Origin: Caenorhabditis remanei
Lineage: Eukaryota > Nematoda > Chromadorea > Rhabditida > Rhabditidae
Direction: 5' to 3'
Length of the DNA stretch: 64,000 nt
Assembly (NCBI RefSeq): GCF_010183535.1
Contig: NC_071331.1
Location: forward strand, 24,676,001 to 24,740,000
Each line of letters starts with the position of its first letter. Position 1 is the stretch's first letter. Made by a program: the position numbers and the translations under genes. Below are positions 52,601 through 64,000 of the stretch, piece by piece. The notes under the pieces were generated by a model. That model did not search any database. It saw only the letters and a list, made by a program, of their open reading frames with translations, and was not told where the DNA came from.

Positions 52601-55600
52601 GAATGAAGTAGTCGATGAAGAAAGAGCCGACAAAGAGAGTGGTGAAGTGGTATCGGTGGCTCAAAATAACTGACAAAACACAAAAAGAGGATTCGATAGA
52701 AATTGGGACTGAGAAGCGAAGGAATTGGGGATTCTTGGAATTCGGTCAGTTTTTACTGGTTTGAGCTCAAAAATGCTCGAAAAAGATCCACAAAACGTTC
52801 AGATATCGACTTTTTCACTGAAAAGGGCGGATTTTCAAAGTTTTAGGCTTGAAAAATGCACTTTTGGAGTGATGAAATGCGAATTCTCTTGCTAAACATT
52901 TTGGAGAATTTGCAGATTTTCCTTGGTTTAGACGAACGAATGATCTCTTAAAATACCGAAAATTTGCAATTTTATCGAATTCTAGTTAAAAAATGCTCAA
53001 AAATTCAATTTTCCGAATGAAAATTGGAAAACTTCTACGATTTTCGATCCAATTTTCAGATTTTCATCACAAAAATCATCGAAACTCTCGAAAAAAGCAG
53101 CGAAATTGCAACTGTTAAAAGTCAAAATGACGGGGAAAAGAGAAAATCCGTTTGAAGTGAGATATGAGACCTCAAAGTGCCAAAAAAAAACAAAAAAACC
53201 TAAAATTTTGGAAACTTTTTTGGAAAACATTTGAAAAGCTGAACAAATCCCATATGTTGGTCAGTTCTATCGAATCCAATCTAAATTCCATCCCTAAAAC
53301 ACTCCTTACATTAGGATGCCTACCTCAACCAATGGCTTATAGCTCTCTTTCATTGGCACCGGATGGCGACGCAAAAGCGCACAATCTGGATACTCTTCGA
53401 GAATCTTCTGAGCAACCTGAATATTGGCGAGAAGCATGAACTCCTCAACCATTGAATGTGTATCCAGATGTTGCTTTTCCATTACTTTCTGAAAAAAATA
53501 CATAAAGATTCAAAGATTTGGAGGTAGGAATGAATGGCTCCGTGACATTTCGTAGCCTTTTTTGCCTCAATTTTTGGCTAAAAATAGTCAATTTTTGAGT
53601 AAAAATCGCATATTTTTTGACTGAAAATTGGCAATATCGGGCTGAAATCGATTGGTTTTCACAGAAAACGCATTTTTTGGCAAAAATAGTCAATTTTTGA
53701 CTAAATATCGTTTTTTTTTGGCTTAAAACGCATTTTTGGCAAAAATGGTCTAATTTTTGGGTAAATATCGCTTTTTTATGTCTGAAAACACATTTTTAGA
53801 CCGAAAATTGGCAATTTTGAGAAGAAAATAGTCAAATTTTGGCTGAAAATAGTCAATTTCGGGCTTACATTGATCAGTTCTCAGAGAAAACACATTTTTT
53901 GGCAAAAATGGTCCAATTTTTGGGTAAATATCGCTTTTTAATGGCTGAAAACGCATATTTTGACCGAAAATAGTCAAATTTTGGCTCAATATAGTCAATT
54001 TTGGCTGAAAATGGTCAATTTTGGGCTGAAAATAGTCAATTTTGGGCTAAAAATGCTTAAATTTTGGCTGAAAATGCTAAAATTTTGGCTGAAAATGAAA
54101 GAGTTTGATCACTGAAATGAGACCTTCGGTGTCTTCGACTCCCAATCCATATCAAATCGAACTTCACTCGACGCCAGAGTCAACGCTCCATTCGCCGTCC
54201 GTTTCGAATTCAACACTTTCGACAACTTCATCAATCCACGTAACCCTTGAGCCACATCATTCTGCTCACTCGGATCGTCGATAATCTCTTGAGCTCTCTC
54301 ATAAGTCAGCGCTGCTTTCGATTTGATCAGTGACTTGTGATATTTGACTGATTGAATGTCGGCACTCGACGTCATTGTCCAGATGCAAGAGAACGCGTAA
54401 CGCTCCTCTTCACCACGAAGTGAACACAGATTACTACTGAGAAGACATGGAAGCATGTCGATACGACGATCACACAGGTATACGGTAGTTCCACGTAGAG
54501 CCGCTTCATCGTCAATCGCGGTTCCTGTAGAGAACAATGTCTTTATGAAGAAAAATTTCAATAATTAGTAAAATTATCAGTGATTTTTCTTGAAAATCTC
54601 TAATTTATACTTTAAAAAACGGCAGACGAAGATTGATTTCATAGTTGCCAACAGGGACGTAACTCGATTAAAACGCAATATTATGCGCTGAAAAATACAC
54701 CAAAATGTAGGTCTCGGCGGGCTCTATGCCTATGACCTACTACGGGCCTGGAAAAGTTTAAAAAAAAAAACGCAAAAATGATCAAAAAGCTATTCTAGGA
54801 CAGACCGCGGCGTATCAACTGGCCGTTAATGTGCCGCGGCCCGCGCTAGAATAGTTTTTTTTTTGACAATTTTCGCGTTTTTTGACTAAAAAAGTAGATT
54901 TTAGAGGTTTTCGGCTCGAAATATGCACTTTTGGAGTGGAAAATTTTCAAATTTTTTTCAATCTCTAGGCAATGTTTTCGAAATTTCAATTTTCCTTGGT
55001 GTGGGCGACGAAAAACGCATAGAAACTCGATTTTTAACTCAAAAAGTCGGAAAGGATCTCGTAAAATAATGAAAATTCACAATTTTATCAAATTTTAGCT
55101 AAAAAATGCTCAAATATTCATATTTCCGGAAGAAACTCGGCTTGATACGCTGAAAATTGAAAAACTTCTACGATTTTCAATCTATTTTCAGATTTCAGTA
55201 AGTCATAAGTGCATATTTCGAGCCGAAAACCTCTAAAATCTACTTTTTTAGTCAAAAAGTTGAAAAACGCGAAAATTGTCAAAAAAACTATTCTAGCGCG
55301 GGCCGCGGCACATTAACGGCCAGCCATCCGTCGATATGCCGCGGTCTGTCCTAGAATAGCTTTTGATCATTTTTGCGTTTTTTAAATGACTTTTCCCGGC
55401 CCGTAGTAGGTCACATAGAACTCGCCGAGATCTACATTTTGGTGTATTTTGCAGCTCACAAGATTGAGTTTTAAGCGAGTTACGCCCGTTTTCTGCCGTT
55501 TTTCACAGATTTTGAGGAACAATCGCAGCACAGTTCTTACAACTGCGCTCCGCCGAAACGCCCTTTTTCTCTGCGTCTCTCAATTTCGTACTCTTTGGTT

Positions 55601-58600
55601 TCGGTAGAGCGCGGTTGTAAGAAGCGTGCATCATAACTTTCTGATCCAATCTCCCCTCTCCAATATACTAACCAGGTCTGACAAAATGCGTAACATCCGC
55701 AATATGAACCCCCACTTCGAACAAATCGTCTCCAATCTGTTTACAATGAAGTGCATCATCAATATCAGTACAACCAAGTGGATCCACAGAACAGATAGTG
55801 AGATGTCTCAAGTCAACACGAGGAAGTGTTCCCCGATTATCATTGAGATCCGGTTCCCATTCGTCTCTCGGCAGGCAATCGATAACTTGATCCGAGAATG
55901 GAGCATGTGGAATATCATGTTCTAGAAGGAGAACCTCATTTTCCGTCTCTCTAGATCCCATCTCCCCGATGGATCTAACATAATGACCCAATGGATAGAA
56001 AGAGTCTCTCGGCCAATGATCGATAGCCACCACAATCCGTTGTTGGGATAGAATATCCGCTTGTTCTGTCTCGATTCGAATCCTGGGAATCAGACGTTCC
56101 GCTGGACAGAATAAGTGTCTCCTGGCTCCTTTTACTGAGCTCGGCAACAACATTCCACAATATTGACGCCAATTTCTCTTGATAATTCCGACGACTTTCG
56201 CCGTCGGTACCGTATTCTTTTTGGATCTCTTGGCTTTCGGCTCCTCCTCGTTCTCATCTCCCTCGTCATTTCCCATATCGTCTGCTGTCTTCACGTATTC
56301 TTCTACGTCACGAAGACGGATTTTCTTCTCTGGACACGTCCATTGTGATTCTGGGAGGAGTTGAACGGCGACGACGTCACCGTTCACCGATCGATTGCAG
56401 TGGTTGCCTGAAAAATTGGATTTTGAACTGGAAAAATGGCAAAAATGGAGATTTTAAAGAGTTTTATAGGTAAAAATTATATTATTCTCTCAAATTTGAT
56501 GTCAATGGGGAAAGTTTGATGAAGTTTGATCAAAAATGCTCGACAATTCCACAAAAACGTTCAGATTTATCAGTTCTTGGCACATTTTTTCCGGTTTTTG
56601 ACTGAAAAAATGCTTGAAAATCGACTAAACGGTGGATCTTCAAAGTTCTAGACTCGGGAAATGCACTTTTGGAGTGAAAAATGCAAATTTTTCACTCGGA
56701 CATCAAAAAAGACAACTTTTTTCCAAATTTCGATTTTCCTTGGTTTAGGCTTGGAAAAATGCTCAAAGACTCGATTTTTAGCTCAACAAGTCGGGAAAGG
56801 ATCTCGTAAAATATCGAAAAGTTGCAATTTTATCGCATTTTTTAGCAAAAAATGATATTGCAAAACTTCTACGATTTTCGGATTTTAGCAGCAAAAAAAC
56901 GCTTGCAACTGGACTTTCATCACAAAAATCATTAAAAATCTCGAAAAAGCAGCGAAATCGGAAAAAATGACTGTTTTTAAAAAGCCATTTTCGCGTTTTT
57001 TGCCACTTTTTCCTGGTCCGTAGTAAAGTCACACTTTTCACCCCAAAAGTGCATTTTTCGAGTCTAAATCCTTGAAAATCCATCTTGTAGACGATTTTCA
57101 AGCATTTTTTTCAGTTGAGAACCGGAAAAAATGTCCAAAACTGATAAATTTGAACGTTTTTGTGGAATTTTCGAGCATTTTGAGCTCAAACCAGAAAAAA
57201 ACCGACTGGAAATCGAAAAACGTTGAGTTTTTGCGTCAAAAATTGGTATAATTAGCCAAAAATCACGAAAAACGAGTTTCCCGGCGTGTAGCATTCCCCA
57301 GACATAGAACTCTCTAAGATCTAATTTTTGGTATATTTTTCAGCTCATAATATTGAGTTTTAAGCAAGTTACGAGACAAAACTGGAAAAATGGTGAAAAG
57401 TATGCCGAAAATTGCAAGTTTATCAGGTTTTAAAGGCAAGAATTCTATTTTTCTCTCAAATTTCATATATTTTTATTTAATAATGGTATTTCAATGAAAA
57501 ATATCAAATTTAAGAGAGAAAAACACCATTGTTTGCAATTTTTGGCATAATTTTCTTCATTTTTCCATAATCACAACCCTCACCAGTAATAAACCAAGAA
57601 TTCAAGTGTTCATCAATAATAACCGTCGCCTCTCGATAATTCTCTCTCGAAACATTAAAAGTTCCCCTTTTAATAGTTCCATTCGCAATTCCCTCCATAA
57701 TCTTATCATGTGACAAGTGTTCCTCAAACACTTGCTTCTCCTTATTGCTCGCTGAGCTCTCATAAGCGGCCATTTGATCGAGTAACGCCTGTTTTCCAGG
57801 TGTCTCCATATTCTGGATATACTCTTTCAAATGGAACACATCTCCATAGTGTTTTTCCATTCGTTTCTTTGAGTCTTCGTCGAAAACGAGTAAAACTGGA
57901 GTGACTTTCAGCTTCTCCCAATGAAGAGCGAGATAGTGTGCAGTGGTAAGCAACAACTCCTCTCCACGACTCACTTCTTCGAATTTCGGAGTGTCTGAGA
58001 ACGTTTCGAAGTGAAATTCATTCATGAACACATGGAATCGATCTTTTCCTTCTCCCTCGTAGCACAACGAATTTATCTTTTTATACGCCGGAATCGCTTT
58101 AGCCTTGACACCTTCCCAAACTGTCTGAGTCACTATGATATCTCGCAACAACTCTGAATCAAATAGATCATAATATCTGATTAGAGATGTCGAGTCGATT
58201 ATCAGTACGTGCCGCCCGATTTTGGAGTTTGTCACCGGATTCTCCGTCTTCAAGAGGGGATTTGAACCGTAGGCTTTGCATTCTTCACATTGAGCGAGTC
58301 CACATGGCAAATCGGTTCGCAGATAACGTTCGGCGGCTCTCTGAATTGAAAATTGGGATTTTTAGCGAAAATTGTATATTTTTGATCTAATAATAGCAGA
58401 AGAAACGGTGAAAATGGCTGAAATTCGCCTGAAAAAACCCGAATTTTTGCCGATTTTCAGCGAAAAATAGCCGATTTTCAGCGAAAACTGCGACCTTTTT
58501 AAAGCAAAATTTGCGGTTTTCAGCGAAAATTGCCTATTTTCACTCAAAAATATCGATTTTTAGCGAAAGTTTGAATTTTTTAGAGCAAAATTGTGATTTT

Positions 58601-58969
58601 TCAGCAAAATACTATTTCTTAAGCGGAAAATTGTGATTTTTAGCTAAAAATATCAGAAGAAAAGGTGTAAAAAGGCTGAAAAAATCAGAAATTCGCCTGA
58701 AAACCCGAATTTTGGCATATTTTTGTTCAAAAATGAATGTTTTCTCCGGCAAAAATTATGTTTTTCCCCGAAAATTTGTGATTTTTCAGCAAAAATTGTG
58801 CTTTTACAACGAAAATTATGATTTTTTGAAAAAACTTGCAACAAATTATGCGATTTTTTCAGCATTTTCAGGATTTTCTCACCTTGTAAACCTTTCCCGA
58901 TCGATTTTTGAAGTAAGAAGTGTGCAGGACACAAGAGTGAATTCCACTCTGCTTGACGTTCAGGTCCAT
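46642..58969 (-). CDS. dis-3: Exosome catalytic subunit DIS3/RRP44 (958 aa)
   Basis: Nine exons join with matching phases: 58969-58883, 58340-57584, 56407-55673, 54524-54124, 53488-53324, 49047-48891, 48148-47953, 47796-47676 and 46899-46642. Start [14 protein letters not shown], two bases after a TTTCAG acceptor. Order: CR3 zinc motif C42-x4-C47-x2-C50; PIN domain from about 73 ([14 protein letters not shown]); cold-shock domains; RNB exonuclease core [15 protein letters not shown] with D490, D496, D498 and D499; [32 protein letters not shown]1 domain; end [11 protein letters not shown]3 degrades RNA 3' to 5' as the active subunit of the nuclear exosome, so it works with RRP8 and NOG1 in rRNA metabolism. 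All RNB acids are present. The PIN acids look altered (see findings). Intron 5 is 4.3 kb, unusually long, and full of palindromes. Confidence 0.95.
46925..47350. repeat. GGATCC / GGGTTACTGTAC satellite in dis-3
   Basis: About ten diverged units of GGATCCTATGGGTTACTGTA with TAGATCCTGG, in the last intron. Confidence 0.85.
48165..48715. repeat. GCGTCAAAGGCGCGCCAGAC array in dis-3
   Basis: A dozen units of GCGTCAAAGGCGCGCCAG plus ACTAAAACTGCCTAGAAA. It is related to the inverted array in RRP8 intron 1 and to 2615-2960. Confidence 0.85.
50088..50953. repeat. 866-bp palindrome in dis-3 intron 5
   Basis: It starts TGACCGAATTTGAGCG and ends with the exact complement. The arms (~430 bp) are near-identical, and the centre near 50520 is CTATCGTTCTGTAGC...GACAATAGG. 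No coding frame is present. Confidence 0.9.
50954..53323. other. Rest of dis-3 intron 5, no gene seen
   Basis: It contains two related stretches (51880-51915 and 52300-52345: GGTCCCTTCC...GGAAAT(A/G)GTAATTTATCG) and AT-rich sequence. The first part of the intron (49050-50087) is made of AAAAATCGCATTTTT-type repeats. I find no exon on either strand. Confidence 0.45.
54656..55487. repeat. Palindromic element in dis-3 intron 3
   Basis: The outer arms CGTAACTCG...AATACACCAAAATGTAG and inner arms GCTATTCTAGGACAGACCGC / GCGGTCTGTCCTAGAATAGC face each other. A worn single arm recurs near 57290-57370 in intron 2. Confidence 0.8.
55525..55632. repeat. TTACAACTGCGC hairpin element in dis-3
   Basis: Arms CTTACAACTGCGCTCCGCCG and GGTAGAGCGCGGTTGTAAG around ~50 bp. 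Confidence 0.8.
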
Positions 58970-59898
58970 CACTGAAAAATGAGAAAATTAGGGGAAAAAT
59001 AAGAGTTTTCAAGTGAAAAAGAGTATTTAAGCGTTGAAAAACACTGAAAACCTTTATTTACTATTTTTCCTAATGTTCGAAAAATTCTATTGCACTTTTT
59101 CAAGCGAAAACATGGTATAAAAACACATTTTTCAGTGTTTTGGGTAAAAAATCACGCTCTATCTGATTTTTTTAATGAAATTTACATCTGAACGCTAAAA
59201 ACCCAACTTTTCTACGCAAAAAATTCGTCTATTAAAAAATTTTTTCGAACCAGTGTCGATTTACGGTAAACAACACGCGCTTGCGTAATTTCGGAGTGTC
59301 GTACTGAGAAAAATATTTTTATTTTTCTTTATTTTCCAGAATATCCTAGCTGAAAATCGTTGTTTTCCGATATTTTTGTACATTTTCTATAAAAAAAATC
59401 AGTTCTAAACGATGTAAAATATGTTATATCAAATAAAAAATCTTAATTTTCGTAAGAAATTAGCGATTTTTCGTCGGATTTTCATTTTTCACTCGAATTA
59501 ATTTATTAAAAAAACCGGATTATTAGAAATATACAAACACAGGTCAACCTACACATACAGAGATCGATATCATGTCAATTGGGGGATGGGGAGGGAAGTG
59601 AATTGGCCAAGAAATAGAAAAATGCAGTAATAAACAAAAAGAAAGAAAAAAAGAAAGAAAAATGAATATATACAATGAAAAAAAGAAAAGAAAATGATAT
59701 ATATATTAGCAGTACACCCCTTTTACAACCGCGCTCCACCGCTAACGAGGGAGTATCGGTGAGAGAGACGCAGATTTTCGTAGCGAAAATCGGTCAAAAA
59801 CAGAGAAAATCTGCGTCTCTCTCGCCGATTCTCTCTCATTTGCGGTAGAGCGCAGTTGTAAGAAGTGTGCCGTGCTAATTAATGATCGATGACGACTA
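58970..59898. other. Spacer between dis-3 and the SWEET gene
   Basis: 59250-59390 is an inverted copy of the block found at 4030-4170 and 11760-11930 (AACAACACGCGCTTGCG). 59705-59880 is a full TTACAACNGCGC hairpin element with TTA/TAA edges and GAGTATCGGTGAGAGAGACG arms. No gene is seen. The dis-3 promoter should lie here. Confidence 0.55.
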
Positions 59899-62800
59899 CT
59901 AAAGTGACGAGATATCGGGAACACTTGATGATCTACTCTTATACGATGGCGGGCGGCCCATGAAGTCTCCACTGCCACGTCGACTATCGCTAGTACTACT
60001 TTCAGCCATCAACTTCTCGAATCGCTCGTTTATTTCACTTTCAGCATCATCATCAATATCAATCGAATTCGCAACTTTTTGAGGTGATGGAGGTGGTGTC
60101 GTAGAGCATTCTGGAACAAAATCACACAATTCCTAAACCGCCGTGGGAATGCTCCGAGAACTACTACCTCCAGCCTCGAGATCCTTCTCCTTCTTCTCGA
60201 GTTTTGATCTACCGGTGAACCAGTTGGCCAGTTTCTCCAATGGACTTTTCTCGTTTTCACGGATTGGGAGGACAACGAACAGGGAGAGTTGCACGATGGC
60301 AAGGAACATTCCGATTCCGTTTGGGATCTGGAAATTTTTCGGTTTTTTTGGCTTTTTTCTTGAGAAAATCGGGAGTTTTTCGCATTTTTCATGCAAAAAT
60401 TCGCAGTTTTACCGAAAACAACCGATTTTAATGGTTTTTGCTTGGGAAAATCAGATTTCCACTTTTTCTAATAAAAATCGGAAGAAAAAACCGAATTTTT
60501 TGGTCCAAAACTCGTTTTCGGGCCATTTTTAGTCGAAATTCCAATTTTTCTCGATTTTAGGACCTCGAGAACTCCAAAAAAAGTGGTTTTCTCTCGGAAA
60601 ATCACTTTTTTGAGACTTTCTGCGGCAATTTGATCCAAAAGTGGAAGTTTTAGGCTGAAATTGTGTGAAAATCGCAATTTTTGTACCTAAAAATCTCAAT
60701 TTTAGCCCGAAAAATGACGTTTTTTGCTCAAAATTCCGGCAAAATCGTCCAAAATGACCTTGTCAAAGAAGAGCGGACCAGAACACCCCCAGCGAGGTAC
60801 CCAACTACTGTAGCCTATTATCTTGTTACAACCACGCTCTACCGAAACGCCCAGAAAATTGAGATTTCGGTGGAGCGCAGTTGTAAAAGCTGTGAACCGA
60901 GCTAATAGCTTACACAGGGGTGCAAGGTCCGCAACGAAAAGCTTTGAATTTACCGGCCGAGTCGCGTTGCGTGTGCGTCGCGTTTTTCATTGAAAAATAC
61001 GACAAACACACGCTAAACTTGAACTTGGCACTCAGTCAAGTCCTTTTTTGGCACCGTGCCAACCGCTGTGAGACGGAGCGCGTTTACGTGACCTTGCGTT
61101 TTGCACCCCTGTGAGCTTAGTCTAAAAAAACTCACAATAATATAAATATCGGCGACCAAATTTCCGTAGAGACACCATTGCGAAGAGACCAGAAAATTGG
61201 CGACACACATTGGCAGCGGCAGTGTTGACACCTCTCGGTTCTTGAGGACAACTCCCTGAAATCATTATTTTTTCAGTTTTCAATGCTGAAAAGTTTTGGT
61301 TTTTTGTGGTTGTTGACCCCCCTATCTATTGTTCTCAGGTACGTGTGTGTCAAACTAGGTACATATCTTCAACATATGTACGTAGAATATGTCACGTGGT
61401 GCGCCAGGAGACAGGTTTTTTTTCGACGTCTTCAAAGAAGAAGTCACGTTGTCTTTCTTCCGCTTATCAAATTTAATTAGACAAAACGTGACAATGACAG
61501 TAAAGAATGCGGAAAATGGGCTTACCAATCCAGCTAGAGGCGCTCCGAAATTCATAATATTGAATGTCATACAAATGATGCCGAGGTAGTCGAGATTCGG
61601 CTTCACCGCCATCCACACAACCATTCCGCTAATCATGGACACCACGAGAATCAGTTGAAATGTGAACGTTTTCTGGAAACATTATCAGTGTTGAAGGTCG
61701 TTTCATACAGTACCATGCAGTAAGGTGTACAACTTTAGTCGTTTTTCAGTTGAAAATGACCAGAGGGTATTCACGGTATCACCTGATTGTCCCACTTAGT
61801 AAATTTTTCATGGATCATACAGATCAAACCTAGAGTTTCATTTTTGTAGTTGACAACTTTTTTGTACGGACACTCCCTAGCAAGTTATGGTCATTTTAAG
61901 ACAGAAAATGGTCGATTTTTGCGATTTTTTCGCTGTCCCTTTAAGATGACCATAACTTGCTAGGGAGTGTCCGTACAGTAAAGCTGTCAACTACAAAAAT
62001 GGAGTTCTACCTTTGATCTGTATAACCCATACAAAATTTACATAGTGGGACAATCAGGTGATACCGTAACACCCTCTGGTCATTTTCCACTGGAAAAAGG
62101 TTATCCATGTTCAATTTTGACATGATTCGACTGATTTCGGACTCAAAAACCTTACCTTAGGAAGTGAATAGACGAGGAAGAACACACAGTAGAACGCCAT
62201 AAAACTGACGCCGACCACATTGACTATAATCATGGTGTAATCCATTTTCAGAAGACCGTAACGCAGCCAGAACGAGCCTCCGAGAACACCCATCAGGAAC
62301 GGGACACCGGAGATGTCGCCGACGGCGCCTTGACGACGGATTTGCATACATATTGGTCTGGAAGCGATTTTTGATTAGAAAATGCAGAAAAATGCCGAAA
62401 TTCAAGTCGGAAATTCGAATTCCCGCCCAACCTGTGTTCGGCGCGAAATATGAGTGAGCAAACTTGGAAAATCGAGTTTTTTTTCGCATTTTTCATAGCA
62501 ACATTCCGATATCTTAGCTTTTTTCTTGAGAAAATTGTGTTTTTTTTCGCATTTTCAGTGGAAAAAAGCCGTTTTTTAAAGCTTTTTGCTGGGGAAAATT
62601 GTGTTTTTTTCGCATTTTCAGTGGAAAAAAGCCGTTGTTAAGAGTTTTCTCCGAAAAATGTCGAAATTCAACTCGGAAATTCGAATTCCCACCCAAACAA
62701 TATTCGGCGCGAAAAAAAGGTGATTCAAATTTCTGAGTGGGCAAACTTGGAAAATCGCGTTTTTTTTTCCCAATTCTTGGGACTTATTGGTGATTTTATT

Positions 62801-62947
62801 TGGAAATTCAAATTTCCGATTGAAACACTCTAAGATTCCGCAATTTTCTCAATTATTGGAAAAAAACACTCACATTCCACAAAAGAAGAGCGCGATTGTG
62901 GTGGTGATTGCACTGATGGATAACACTTGCAGAACCACCTCTAACAT
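59899..62947 (-). CDS. SWEET (MtN3/saliva) sugar transporter (304 aa)
   Basis: Exons are 62947-62874, 62357-62156, 61672-61526, 61255-61136, 60327-60168 and 60110-59899; phases match. Seven membrane spans are expected in two MtN3 triple-helix repeats. The first holds [20 protein letters not shown] and [14 protein letters not shown]. The second holds [40 protein letters not shown] and [21 protein letters not shown] long cytosolic tail follows, ending [12 protein letters not shown]. SWEETs move sugars down their gradient across plasma or Golgi membranes. Worms have several (swt genes), and I cannot say which this is. The last intron is only 57 nt. If it is kept, the frame ends at 60133 (SIPTAV), about 70 residues earlier, so two C-termini are possible. 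Confidence 0.9.
60812..60909. repeat. Short TTACAACNACGC hairpin element in the SWEET gene
   Basis: TTACAACCACGCTCTACCG and GGTGGAGCGCAGTTGTAA with a 30-base loop; it ends in GAGCTAATAGC. Confidence 0.75.
60913..61113. mobile_element. 201-bp MITE with CACAGGGGTGCAA ends
   Basis: Left CACAGGGGTGCAAGGTC, right GACCTTGCGTTTTGCACCCC then TGTG. Inside are GTCGCGTTGCGTGTGCGTCG and TTGGCACCGTGCCAACC. The first six bases, CACAGG, equal those of the CACTA-like element at 4287. The inside is also present near 16370-16490. Confidence 0.65.
61741..62099. repeat. 359-bp palindrome in the SWEET gene
   Basis: The arms contain GACCAGAGGGTATTCACGG... and ACTCCCTAGCAAGTTATGGT, mirrored around CGATTTTTGCGATTTTTTCG. 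The first bases are TTTTTCAGTTGAAAATGACC. Confidence 0.85.
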
Positions 62948-64000
62948 TTTTGATATCTGCAATAAATAAATGGATTTGAAGAATGAGATATAGTTTGGAC
63001 TGAAAACGCACGGAGATAACAAAGAGGCGAATAACAAAGAAATATATGGATATATCTGTCCACATTCGAAAATATAGGACACCAAAAAACACTGACGGAG
63101 AAGGGAAAAACAGAAAAGGGGGGAAGCTGAGAGAAATAGTGTGAAGAAGTGAGAGACAGAGAGAGAGGGGGAGCAGTCCCCCCTTTTTCTCTGTTCTTCG
63201 AAGGTTCTTTGCGTGTTGTGTTTACCACTTGTTAGCTTTCTCTAATGCAACATTTGAATTCACCATGGTCAGTGACCACTCTCTCCCAGCAACAAAACAA
63301 AACAACGCGAACGCTTGTTGTCTTCAAGTTGATCTATGAACCTTCTGGAGCACTCTAAGATAATGCGAAGAGGTCAACATGTGTATCCTTTTTTGGGTTG
63401 GTAGGGTGATGTCATTGGGGCGGCGGTGTAAACTAAGATCTAGTCGAGACAGATGTTCGAAATGACGTCGGGTTACTGTAGGATAGCGAACATTTGAAAT
63501 TTGGAATAGATAATCGAGTTGCTTAACCAGTTCGGACGTGTACTCTTCGTCACTATTTTAGCCAATTTTCATCCGGTTTTCGACAATTTTTGGATGACTT
63601 TGAGTGTTTTTTCCTAAAAACCTCAAAAAATGCTAAAAACCTCGATAAATAGCTGAAAACCTCTCTTAAAAGAGCTAAGAACCTCTAAAAATGGTAAAAA
63701 CCTCTAAAAAAAATGCTAAAACCCTCGAAAAATAGCTAAAAACCCTCAAAAAATGCTGAAAACCTCGAAAAATGTTTAAAAACCTCTAAAAATGTTAAAA
63801 ACCTCTAAAAAAATGCTAAAACCCTCGAAAAAATAGCAAAAAACCTCTAAAAATGCTGAAAACCTGAAAAAATGTTAAAAACCTCAAAAAAATACCCGTA
63901 AAAAGACATTCCAAACGGCTGATACGCAATTTTAAAGATCGATTCCGAAAATCGATATACAGAAAAACAAAAACAGTCATAAAACCCCAATGTCTTACTG
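62948..64000. promoter_or_regulatory. Upstream region of the SWEET gene and terminal simple repeat
   Basis: 62948-63250 has GAGAGACAGAGAGAGAGG near the likely promoter. 63600-63895 is a tandem array of ~22-25-bp units (AAAAACCTCTAAAAATGCT). No exon is found to the end of the window. Confidence 0.5.

Overview
The window is nuclear DNA of a Caenorhabditis nematode that is not C. elegans itself. The evidence is short introns with TTTTCAG acceptors, possible trans-splice acceptors just before several start codons, and a gene set of typical worm proteins. Gene symbols are carried over from C. elegans by recognising the protein and, where I remember it, the gene order: gpa-4, an RRP8 gene and nog-1 are neighbours there, and so are dis-3 and egl-38. 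All exon chains given here were joined by hand, and each keeps an open frame and matching splice phase.

Layout. 1-11.9 kb: a tandemly duplicated gene of unknown function (copies at 331-3496 and 9912-11627). A 5.45-kb CACTA-like DNA transposon (4287-9739) lies between the copies, inside a tRNA-derived repeat. It carries two intact multi-exon genes on the minus strand: a 789-aa transposase and a 391-aa partner of unknown role. A broken mrps-25 fragment lies antisense in an intron of the first copy. 12.7-24.9 kb (minus strand): gpa-4 (G-protein alpha), RRP8 (rRNA m1A methyltransferase) and nog-1 (60S-assembly GTPase). 25.4-37.0 kb (plus strand): a 68-aa membrane protein, a MATH-BTB protein, mrpl-55, dpm-1 and a secreted Lys-rich protein. 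37-42.8 kb: almost only repeats, including an element flanked by TTAA, a hAT-like element with an 8-bp target duplication, and tRNA-derived repeats. 42.8-46.3 kb: egl-38 (Pax2/5/8), tail to tail with dis-3 (46.6-59.0 kb, minus strand, nine exons). 59.9-62.9 kb: a SWEET sugar transporter (minus strand). The rest is the upstream region of that gene and simple repeats.

Common themes. Three genes serve ribosome and RNA metabolism (RRP8, NOG1, DIS3) and one or two serve mitochondrial ribosomes. Introns and spacers are loaded with repeats: long perfect palindromes, short hairpin elements with TTACAACTGCGC arms, satellites built on GGATCC plus GTTACTGTA, and a family with long inverted ends that carries different interiors, including tRNA-like sequence. 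None of the host genes I could model looks broken except the mrps-25 fragment.
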